Source: Archivesica marissinica (lineage: Eukaryota > Mollusca > Bivalvia > Venerida > Vesicomyidae). From it: a stretch of 64,000 nt of DNA. Positions 1-8,294 of the stretch are shown here, piece after piece. Made by a program: the position numbers and the translations under genes. The notes under the pieces were generated by a model, which was given only the letters and a program-made list of their open reading frames with translations, searched no databases and had not been told where the DNA came from. The stretch covers positions 53,762,833-53,826,832 of the forward strand of contig CM026404.1 in NCBI GenBank assembly GCA_014843695.1, given 5' to 3'. The first letter of the stretch is position 1, and every line of letters starts with the position of its first letter.

Positions 1-633
1 TTTACATTTCCAGTTACTGCAGGTTAAACACATCATCCTGGTATAACTTTACATTTCCAGTTACTGCAGGTTAAACACATCATCCTGGTATAACTTTACA
101 TTTCCAGTTCCTGCAGGTTAAACACATCATGCTGGTATAACTTTACATTTCCAGTTACTGCAGGTTAAACACATCATCCTGGTATAACTTTACATTTCCA
201 GTTACTGCAGGTTAAACACATCATGCTGGTATAACTTTACATTTCTAGTTACTGCAGGTTAAACACATCATGCTGGTATAACTTTACATTTCCAGTTACT
301 GCAGGTTAAACACATCATGCTGGTATAACTTTACATTTCCAGTTCCTGCAGGTTAAACACATCATGCTGGTATAACTTTACATTTCCAGTTACTGCAGGT
401 TAAACACATCATGCTGGTATAACTTTACATTTCCAGTTACTGCAGGTTAAACACATCATGCTGGTATAACTTTACATTTCTAGTTACTGCAGGATAAACA
501 CATCATGCTGGTATAACTTTACATTTCTAGTTACTGCAGGTTAAACACATCATCCTGGTATAACTTTACATTTCCAGTTACTGCAGGTTAAACACATCAT
601 CCTGGTATAACTTTACATTTCCAGTTACTGCTG
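1..633. repeat. 47-bp minisatellite, about 13 copies
   Basis: Head-to-tail copies of a 47-bp unit with the core 'ctgcaggttaaacacatcat'. Copies differ at a few fixed positions (catcatCctg or catcatGctg; cagttActg or cagttCctg; one aggAtaaac). The array already runs at the window edge, so its true length is unknown. No spacers and no coding frame. Confidence 0.95.
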
Positions 634-951
634 GTATAAAATTGATACAATTTCTTAAATTACTATTAAATGTTTGTCATATATATACAATGAAGAACTG
701 TGCTGGGAACCAACCTGGTTGTATGCTAGTGGTGTATCCGGTAGCAGGGGGCTGCCCTCAGGAACACATGTTGCACTACCCAGAGTCAACGTTATTGGTT
801 GGCTGTCTGTTATTGCAGCACTTTTGCTGTCTTTGCAAATTAAAAGTTGAACCTGTTAGAATAAATATTCACATCAATTAATTTTCAACAAAACAAAATT
901 AGTGTCCGTTTTATTATTTATATTGAGGATAACAAATTGACGTTACATCGT
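634..951. other. Unique AT-rich spacer, no gene seen
   Basis: Between two minisatellites. A 79-residue open frame at 642-881 (+) has no recognisable domain or splice context and I do not call it a gene. Confidence 0.5.
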
Positions 952-952
952 T

Positions 953-984
953 GTGCAAGCAGAATAGAAGATAAATGTTACTAT
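953..984. repeat. Detached first unit of the 38-bp minisatellite
   Basis: One copy of 'aagcagaatagaagataaat' plus its continuation. It is separated from the main array at 1236 by a SINE, so the SINE probably entered at or near the array edge. Confidence 0.8.
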
Positions 985-1220
985 GTTTAGTTTATACAAA
1001 TTTATTTTAGCTCGATTGCGAAACAAGTTCTTTCAACTTATATTAATCACTCTCGAGACCTCATTCCTGATGGAATCCATCGCCATGAAGGAGAGAAGAG
1101 GCAATGTGGAATTTAAATGCCTTGCCTAAGGGCACAATCGTAACGGCTCCAGCGGGGCTCGAACTCCGGACCTTTCGCACCTGAAGCGAACGCGCATACA
1201 CTGCGCTATTACGACTTCCA
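985..1220 (-). mobile_element. tRNA-derived SINE, family A (minus)
   Basis: Read on the minus strand it starts 'tggaagtcgtaatagcgcag' (tRNA-like A box) and has a B box 'gagttcgagcc', then a body with 'cctcattcctgatggaatcc' in plus orientation and an AT-rich end, 'tagtttatacaaattta' in plus. Related copies lie at 45194, 55759, 61292, 62036 and 62396. Pol III promoter boxes in the head are the family hallmark. Being repeated with a body and tail, it is not a functional tRNA gene. Confidence 0.85.
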
Positions 1221-1235
1221 CAACATGACATTATT

Positions 1236-1744
1236 GACATGGCAAGCAGAATAGAAGATAAATGTTACTATGTCAATATGCAAGCAGAATAGAAGATAAA
1301 TGTTACTATGTCAATATGCAAGCAGAATAGAAGATAAATGTTACTATGTCAATGTGCAAGCAGAATAGAAGATAAATGTTACTATGTCAATATGCAAGCA
1401 GAATAGAAGATAAATGTTACTATGTCAATATGCAAGCAGAATAGAAGATAAATGTTACTATGTCAATGTGCAAGCAGAATAGAAGATAAATGTTACTATG
1501 TCAATATGCAAGCAGAATAGAAGATAAATGTTACTATGTCAATATGCAAGCAGAATAGAAGATAAATGTTACTATGTCAATGTGCAAGCAGAATAGAAGA
1601 TAAATGTTACTATGTCAATATGCAAGCAGAATAGAAGATAAATGTTACTATGTCAATATGCAAGCAGAATAGAAGATAAATGTTACTATGTCAATGTGCA
1701 AGCAGAATAGAAGATAAATGTTACTATGTCAATATGCAAGCAGA
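1236..1744. repeat. 38-bp minisatellite, subtype 1, with a 3-unit higher-order period
   Basis: About 13 copies of a 38-bp unit. A single diagnostic base in 'caatRtgc' follows the order A, A, G repeatedly, giving a 114-bp higher-order repeat over at least four rounds. It changes at 1745 into a diverged subtype with the same unit length. Confidence 0.92.
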
Positions 1745-3188
1745 ACAGAAGGTAAGTCACGCTATATCAATGTGCAAGTAGAACAGAAGGTAAGTCACGC
1801 TATATCAATGTGCAAGTAGAACAGAAGGTAAGTCATGCTATATCAATGTGCAAGTAGAACAGAAGGTCTGTCATGGTATATCAATGTGCAAGTAGAACAG
1901 AAGGTCTGTCATGGTATATCAATGTGCAAGTAGAACAGAAGGTAAGTCACGCTATATCAATGTGCAAGTAGAACAGAAGGTAATGTCACGCTATATCAAT
2001 GTGCAAGTAGAACAGAAGGTAATGTCACGCTATATCAATGTGCAAGTAGAACAGAAGGTAAGTCACGCTATATCAATGTGCAAGTAGAACAGAAGGTAAG
2101 TCATGCTATATCAATGTGCAAGTAGAACAGAAGGTAAGTCATGCTATATCAATGTGCAAGTAGAACAGAAGGTCTGTCATGGTATATCAATGTGCAAGTA
2201 GAACAGAAGGTCTGTCATGGTATATCAATGTGCAAGTAGAACAGAAGGTAAGTCACGCTATATCAATGTGCAAGTAGAACAGAAGGTCTGTCATGGTATA
2301 TCAATGTGCAAGTAGAACAGAAGGTAAGTCACGCTATATCAATGTGCAAGTAGAACAGAAGGTCTGTCATGGTATATCAATGTGCAAGTAGAACAGAAGG
2401 TCTGTCATGGTATATCAATGTGCAAGTAGAACAGAAGGTAAGTCACGCTATATCAATGTGCAAGTAGAACAGAAGGTCTGTCATGGTATATCAATGTGCA
2501 AGTAGAACAGAAGGTCTGTCATGGTATATCAATGTGCAAGTAGAACAGAAGGTAAGTCACGCTATATCAATGTGCAAGTAGAACAGAAGGTCTGTCATGG
2601 TATATCAATGTGCAAGTAGAACAGAAGGTCTGTCATGGTATATCAATGTGCAAGTAGAACAGAAGGTAAGTCACGCTATATCAATGTGCAAGTAGAACAG
2701 AAGGTCTGTCATGGTATATCAATGTGCAAGTAGAACAGAAGGTAAGTCAAGCTATATCAATGTGCAAGTAGAACAGAAGGTAAGTCATGCTATATCAATG
2801 TGCAAGTAGAACAGAAGGTAAGTCACGCTATATCAATGTGCAAGTAGAACAGAAGGTAAGTCACGCTATATCAATGTGCAAGTAGAACAGAAGGTAAGTC
2901 ACGCTATATCAATGTGCAAGTAGAACAGAAGGTAAGTCACGCTATATCAATGTGCAAGTAGAACAGAAGGTAAGTCACGCTATATCAATGTGCAAGTAGA
3001 AAAGAAGGTAAGTCACGCTATATCAATGTGCAAGTAGAACAGAAGGTAAGTCACGCTATATCAATGTGCAAGTAGAACAGAAGGTAAGTCACGCTATATC
3101 AATGTGCAAGTAGAAAAGAAGGTAAGTCACGCTATATCAATGTGCAAGTAGAACAGAAGGTAAGTCACGCTATATCAATGTGCAAGTA
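1745..3188. repeat. 38-bp minisatellite, subtype 2
   Basis: About 38 copies of 'aagtagaacagaaggtaagt' plus the rest of the unit. Two main variants alternate: 'taagtcacgctatatc' and 'tctgtcatggtatatc'. Around 2400-2700 they follow a one-plus-two order, again a 114-bp period. The last ten or so copies are nearly uniform, suggesting a recent local expansion. Confidence 0.92.
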
Positions 3189-3245
3189 CAATGTACATGT
3201 ACTGAATCAATGTACATATTTATTCCCTCCAACGGGACACTATGA

Positions 3246-3536
3246 CAGGGTTCATTCTAGGTCAGAATTTTTGGGAGAAGTGAGAAAGCATGTGATCCCT
3301 TCCTTAAATGGTGTTCTTTAATATACTTCTGCAAAATAGGGTTAAAATGCACAGTACAACCATTAAATACATTTGAATAGAAGGAGTGCTTTATAATGGC
3401 CACTTTATCTTACTAACCAAAACCAATTGTTTGTTTTTTTGTTTTTTGTTTTAGGGAGAAGTGGGGCCCCCAGAGGGCGAAGTCAGGGTCCCTAGGGCGA
3501 CTATTTGGCCAATATCGCCCTCTAGAATGATCCCTG
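3246..3536. mobile_element. Short TIR element (CAGGG ends), copy 1
   Basis: A 291-bp element with inverted ends 'cagggttcattcta' and 'tagaatgatccctg', flanked by a direct repeat 'tatga' (3241-3245 and 3537-3541). The body matches the reverse complement of 6167-6442, so this is a mobile family. It encodes no transposase, so it is a non-autonomous (MITE-like) element. The CAGGG ends recall hAT elements, but the visible target duplication is shorter than the usual 8 bp, so the superfamily is open. Confidence 0.85.
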
Positions 3537-3541
3537 TATGA

Positions 3542-4054
3542 CCAACCAAAGAGACATGGATTTGGATAAGAATGTGTTTGGGTAATGACTAACGGTAAAT
3601 GTGGTCCACAGGCATTAAGTGTAACACTTTGACATGTGGTGGGTGCGAGAGGATGTTACTGTTTGGTGTGTCCCACAGGGATGCTGCGCATTTGGGGGAG
3701 CAAGTATATTAAATTAATTGTCTCAAAATATATCAATGACTGTTCCCAGCCCATTAACATGTTTTATCTCAGAACATTTGCTACTTGCTGTCTCAACTCT
3801 CTGACCTTCATTTCCTGGGTAAGAACACGTTCTCAACTCCCCGACTTTCATCCATATGTTATCAACAATGTTCTCATATATAGAACCATTTATCAAATGT
3901 CCTTTTGGCGACAGTGGTGGAAGTCGAGTTCTAAAACAGGTCGCACTAGATCACTAGGCCATGGAGTGTTGATCTAGTGATACCATATGATGATGTACAT
4001 GTATCTCTGTAGTACAATGTATGTATAGATTTTTCCATTTAGAGTACCGAGACA
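3542..4054. other. Unique sequence, no gene supported
   Basis: A 113-residue open frame at 3636-3977 (+) shows no family resemblance, no conserved motif and no obvious splice partner. I leave it unannotated. Confidence 0.4.
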
Positions 4055-4845
4055 TGTTTTTCTGATCAGTCTCAGCTGACCTATGCAGCTAACTAGTCTC
4101 AGCTGACCTATGCGGCTAACCAGTCTCAGCTAACCTATGCAGCTAACTAGTCTCAGCTGACCTATGCAGCTAACCAGTCTCAGCTGACCTATGCGGCTAA
4201 CCAGTCTCAGCTGACCTATGCGGCTAACCAGTCTCAGCTGACCTATGCAGCTAACCAGTCTCAGCTGACCTATGCGGCTAACCAGTCTCAGCTGACCTAT
4301 GCAGCTAACTAGTCTCAGCTGACCTATGCGGCTAACTAGTCTCAGCTGACCTATGCAGCTAACCAGTCTCAGCTGACCTATGCAGCTAACCAGTCTCGGC
4401 TAACCAGTCTCAGCTGACCTATGCAGCTAACTAGTCTCAGCTGACCTATGCGGCTAACTAGTCTCAGCTGACCTATGCAGCTAACCAGTCTCAGCTCTGA
4501 CCTATGCGGCTAACCAGTCTCAGCTGACCTATGCGGCTACCCAGTCTCAGCTGACCTATGTGGCTAACCAGCCTCAGCTGACCTATGCGGCTAACCAGTC
4601 TCACCTGACCTATGCGGCTAACCAGTCTCAGCTGACCTATGCGGCTAACCAGTCTCAGCGGAACTATGCGGCTAACCAGTCTCAGCTGACCTATGCGGCT
4701 AACCAGTCTCAGCTGACCTATGCGGCTAACCAGTCTCAGCTGACCTATGCGGCTAACCAGTCTCAGCTGACCTATGTGGCTAACCAGTCTCAGCTGACAT
4801 ATGCGGCTAACCAGTCTCAGCTGACCTATGCGGCTAACCAGTACT
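4055..4845. repeat. 27-bp minisatellite (cagtctcagctgacctatgc type)
   Basis: About 29 copies of a 27-bp unit with small length variants (for example a short unit near 4390-4410 and a 3-bp insertion near 4495). The unit is a multiple of three, so stop-free stretches appear (a nonapeptide repeat ANQSQLTYA at 4560-4847 +). Stops appear wherever 'aaccag' becomes 'aactag', which argues against selection on a protein. Confidence 0.95.
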
Positions 4846-4849
4846 AAGC

Positions 4850-5303
4850 GACAAAGTAATGTGTGTGAGTTGCAGAATTGAGTATTGGTTTGTAGTTTTA
4901 CTCAGGAAATGTGGGTTGTCTTCTCGACAACAACATACAGACGTTGTTAATGTTTGTACAATAACACGCGCCAGCAGACCTGTACACATATAATAATGAC
5001 ATGACACCTGTCTGCTCATGGACATTATATAAATATATTACATTTTGTAATGTGCCGTGACAGAATATTTGACCTATCAAATCTGATCAATTTCAAATGA
5101 CTTGAAATGAGCTGAGCCCCCGTGACCGAGTGGTCTAATGCACATTTCACCACTATCATATAAGCTATAATCAGGGCTGCAGGTTTGCTACTAATCAGGG
5201 ACAAGTGATAAATGGTGATATGTAAGAAAGATGTCAGTCGCTTATAGAGGTTGAGCACTGGTTCTTACCCAGGAAATGCGGACGGAGGTGTTCTACTCTC
5301 AGC
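4850..5303. other. Unique stretch with a tRNA-like head fragment
   Basis: At about 5117-5140 'ccccgtgaccgagtggtcta' resembles the A-box half of a tRNA-Leu/Ser-derived SINE head. No clear B box or repeated copy is seen, so this is only a possible SINE relic. No gene otherwise. Confidence 0.3.
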
Positions 5304-5359
5304 CACAGGGATTCGGCACGTTTATATACTCGTACCCCCAAACGTGCCAAATCCCTGTG
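5304..5359. mobile_element. 56-bp mini TIR element with 8-bp target duplication
   Basis: The ends are 'cacagggattcggcacgttt' and 'aaacgtgccaaatccctgtg', separated by only 16 bp. It is flanked by a perfect 8-bp direct repeat 'ctctcagc' (5296-5303 and 5360-5367). The same ends bound the 1185-bp foldback element at 28666-29850, and the middle 'atatactcgtaccccc' matches the inner side of that element's right end ('atatactagtaccccc'). It is therefore an extreme internal-deletion derivative of the same family. Confidence 0.85.
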
Positions 5360-5614
5360 CTCTCAGCCACAACAGACTGTCCTCTGTATATTAATAATCA
5401 GAAAATGATTGATGGGCAGTAGAACTAGAAGAAAAAAATTTAACGCTATCTATCTTCCTCTAAATGTCAGACCCCTCGCGTGGATATAAACATTTTGCGC
5501 GTGAAACTGCAAGAAGTAACAATTAGGAGTACCAGTAGTTAAAAGCCTAAATATAAGAAAGTAATGAAAAATAAGTTAAAAGCAGCTGCGCAGAACAACT
5601 AGGGACTGGCAGGA
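5360..5614. other. Spacer, no gene
   Basis: It contains 'ctatctatcttcctctaa' near 5446, also present at 38814, followed in both places by a 'cctcgcg'/'ctcgcgg' and 'ggatrta' context. This suggests a low-copy dispersed repeat that I cannot delimit. Confidence 0.35.
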
Positions 5615-6001
5615 TCAATACAGCTGTAGTGAAGATCGGAATAGTATTCGGTTACGCTCCGGAACAACCCGAATGGTTAATCGAGTTGGGCCGAGCTTCC
5701 GGGAGGTAGCGGGATGTTGGCACTGATGACTTTGACTGCTTTCATTGGACAGTAAACATCGAAGACTAAGTATCGTTATACTAACAAGACAACAGAAGTA
5801 AGTATCCATTCTGGTTATATACACTTTACAGCAAACCGCCGTATTGAATTGCTCTATGGTAGGGAGATGGTTCCAATGATAGATTGTACTTGGAAAACTT
5901 GTATGCACAGAGTTTGACTTGTCCCCATTTTTGTAAATGGGAGCAACATTTGCCGACTTCCACTGGGATGGCAGTGATCCTTCGTTGGAATAAGACTTCA
6001 A
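5615..6001 (-). pseudogene. Internally deleted LINE reverse-transcriptase fragment
   Basis: The minus-strand frame begins with an early reverse-transcriptase segment typical of CR1/Jockey-type LINEs (LPSQWKSANVAPIYKNGDKS). It then passes directly into a segment of the kind found near the far C-terminus of these proteins (SFPSTIYHWNHLPTIEQFN). The whole palm, including the catalytic DD box, is missing between them, so this cannot be an active enzyme. The remaining ~70 residues have no recognisable domain. It is most simply a deletion copy mobilised or left behind in cis. The clade is inferred from motif style only. Confidence 0.7.
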
Positions 6002-6002
6002 G

Positions 6003-6115
6003 GATAGAGGAGAGTTCTTTAGATAGGTGAGAGTTCTTTAGACAGGTGAGAGTTCTTTAGATAGTTGAGAGTTCTTTAGATAGGGGAGAGTTCTTTAGAC
6101 AGGCGAGAGTTCTTT
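6003..6115. repeat. Short 'gagttctttaga' tandem repeat, left part
   Basis: Irregular copies of roughly 18-20 bp around 'gagagttctttagacagg'. The array resumes at about 6650 after a SINE insertion. Confidence 0.85.
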
Positions 6116-6116
6116 T

Positions 6117-6640
6117 GGCTGTTCAATTAGCGCAGTGGTTAGCGCGCTCGCTTCACACCAATGCAACAGGGATCATTCTAGAGGGCGATGTGGGCGAAAT
6201 TGTCGCCCTAGGGACCCTGACTTCGCCTCTGGGGGCCCCACTTCCCCCTAAAAAAAATTTGTCTAGTAAGATACACTCCAGGGGCCCATTATAAAGCACT
6301 CCTTCTATTCAAATGTTGTATTTAATGGTTGTACTGTGCATTTTAACCCTATTTTGCAGATGTATATTAAAGAACACCATTTAAGGAAGCGATCACGCTC
6401 TTTCTCACTTCTCCCAAGAATTCTGACCTAGAATGAACCCTGATGCAACCCGGGTTCGATCCTCGGACCGGGAAGTATGCGAGATGGTACGGTGGTCGCC
6501 AGATCATACAGGTGGATTTTCTATGGGTACTCCGGTTTCCTCCCACACAAATGACCACATACAACGAAAGTGATTATTATAAGTTGTTAGAACTTGCTTC
6601 GCAATTGTTGTAAAATAAATAAAGTTTAAGTTCTTTAGAA
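6117..6640 (+). mobile_element. tRNA-derived SINE, family C, split by a TIR element
   Basis: The head 'gttcaattagcgcagtggtt' (A box) is separated from the B box 'gggttcgatcc' (about 6451) by the TIR element at 6167-6442. The body and the AT-rich tail 'ttgtaaaataaataaagttt' follow to about 6630. The SINE itself sits within the 'gagttctttaga' repeat, which lies on both sides of it. The order of events is therefore array, then SINE, then TIR element. Confidence 0.85.
6167..6442. mobile_element. Short TIR element (CAGGG ends), copy 2, inside a SINE
   Basis: A 276-bp element with ends 'cagggatcattcta' and 'tagaatgaaccctg', flanked by 'atgcaa' on both sides (6161-6166 and 6443-6448). It is the reverse complement of copy 1 (3246-3536) with moderate divergence. 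Removing it together with one flank restores a continuous tRNA-like SINE head, which fixes its boundaries. Confidence 0.9.
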
Positions 6641-6649
6641 AATTAGACA

Positions 6650-6950
6650 GGGGGGAGTTAAATAGGGGAGGGTTCTTTTAACTTTAGATAGGCGAGAGTT
6701 CTTTAGACAGGGGAGAGTTCTTTTAACTTTAGATAGGCGAGAGTTCTTTAGACAGGGGAGAGTTCTTTTAACTTTAGACAGGGAGAGTTCTTTAGACAGG
6801 GGATAGTTCTTTTAACTTTAGATAGGCGAGAGTTCTTTAAACAGGGGAGAGTTCTTTAGACAGGGGAGAGTTCTTTTAACTTTAGATAGGCGAGAATTCT
6901 TTAGACAGGGGAGAGTTCTTTAGATAGGGGAGCGTTCTTTAGATAGGGTT
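6650..6950. repeat. Short 'gagttctttaga' tandem repeat, right part
   Basis: Compound units of about 45 bp alternate 'gacaggggagagttctttt' with 'aactttagataggcgagag'. This part is more complex than the left segment, so the array kept evolving or was composite before the SINE entered. Confidence 0.8.
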
Positions 6951-6954
6951 TTAA

Positions 6955-7145
6955 GTGGCGTCCGTGGTCCAGCGTCGGATTTGGAATCGAACGGTTCCGG
7001 GTTCGATACTCGGTCAGGCCACGTATGTAGTGTCATTGAGCAAGGCTCCTCACACACATTGCTTAGTACTGGTTAACCACTTAGGTCGGCTAAGCCTGCC
7101 CAGGTCCCCGCAAGGGGTTTGACATTAATGGAACATACATACATA
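6955..7145 (+). mobile_element. tRNA-derived SINE-like repeat, family D
   Basis: The head 'gtggcgtccgtggtccagcg' with the B box 'cgggttcgatactc' is followed by a body with 'tagtactggttaaccactta' and a tail 'aacatacatacata'. The body words 'ggcaggct/agcctgccc' and 'ggttaaccagtactt' recur inverted at 29230-29265. Family assignment is tentative. Confidence 0.6.
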
Positions 7146-7428
7146 AGTATGATTGACTTAATTTTGGTCAGTGGGAGGTAAGAATTAGTGGGGATTTGGA
7201 GCTGAACACAGACTGGAACTGGCTGTCACTGGACATTCTTAACCTATCTTCTTCTTTGTTTAAACAGCACTCCTTCACTTATGAAGATTAGGTGCTGGCG
7301 CCGTAATAAAAAGTGTTAGTTAAGTGCTTGATCAGAAAGTGCTCATTAGAAAGGATACAGTGAATAGACATATTTTTAGATATATTTTTAAGTGTTTTTT
7401 ATAAAACTATGTACATAATTGTGGCAAT
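7146..7428. other. Spacer or LINE 3' untranslated sequence
   Basis: AT-rich, no gene. The part next to 7429 may be the 3' UTR of the minus-strand LINE fragment that follows. Confidence 0.35.
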
Positions 7429-7790
7429 TTATGCAAAATATATTGGGGTGAGGACAGACACAGGGATCAGGGCCTTGAAGGCGTCCACTGTGTCTGCGTC
7501 ATATATGGTGGGCGGTAGCATGTTCCACTGAGTGACAGCTCTAGGATAGAAAGAGTATTTGTACGAGTCTTTAGCTGCGTGTATGTGTTTGTAGGTATAG
7601 GTGTTACTGTGCCTGGTTCTGGGGTCTGAAGGAATAATTAGATTACAGGGTGGTTGGATGGCAACTACGTGGTGTATGATCTTATAAAACATGATGAGTC
7701 TGGTACGGATTCTTCGAATTTCCAATGTCATGTTTCTCCTTTGTCACACCTGACCACCATACCTTTCCATCTCCTGTCGTTATATCCTGA
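7429..7790 (-). pseudogene. C-terminal fragment of a CR1/Jockey-type LINE ORF2
   Basis: The minus-strand frame reads ...TLEIRRIRTRLIMFYKIIHH..., then SFYPRAVTQWNMLPP, then a terminal segment with an Ala-Phe-Lys-Ala word. Families of this type have exactly this 'RRxxxRLxMFYKI ... YPR...WN.LP ... FK' C-terminus. The stretch from 7740 to about 7790 belongs to the same protein in a shifted frame. No palm motifs are left, so this is a 5'-truncated dead copy. Confidence 0.75.
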
Positions 7791-7799
7791 TCATGAGAA

Positions 7800-8290
7800 T
7801 TGAATAAAGAATTGACTAAAGAAGGTATGTCCGCCAGATCACTGCATAGAAAGTAGGTCGTTCCTGGTTGGACGGTAGCGTGTATCCCAAGCTGAGAATT
7901 CAAGCGACGTCTGAAAAATTCGGGTTTGCAAATTAATTTGACAGACATTTTTAAACTAGCAAATCCTATGGATGGAGAAGTCACGCATATATAATTATAT
8001 TAGTACAAATATATCAAATGTTGAACCATAAACAAATTACACAATCTAAAATGTGCTAAATATAGAATTTACAAAGCGGTGTCATTAGTCCTATAAATAA
8101 GACCACTACTGTTGTTTGTTGTTGTTTATCGATCCGTCCTATATAGAACAACCTCTAGTCGAGTAGATGATAATAAAGTCCGTCACCGGCAATAATCCAT
8201 CACCAGACTAATATACTGTTTTAAACACCACCGTATTTATAAAAATATTATAATATCTTGCATAAAATTTCTTATTAATCTGTAATATTT
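7800..8290. other. AT-rich spacer, no gene supported
   Basis: A minus-strand open frame (7682-7984) overlaps the LINE fragment at its 3' side. Its remaining ~60 residues have no recognised domain. The rest, to 8290, may be 3' UTR of the LINE at 8295. Confidence 0.4.
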
Positions 8291-8294
8291 AGCA

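Noticed and set aside
1236..3188. CRISPR-like regular repeats
   Set aside because: Units are contiguous, with no unique spacers and no cas-like genes; the window is eukaryotic.
3636..3977. 113-residue plus-strand frame as a gene
   Set aside because: No family resemblance, no splice partners, average base composition.
4560..4847. Plus-strand ANQSQLTYA repeat protein
   Set aside because: Part of a non-coding 27-bp array; upstream units carry stops from a single T.
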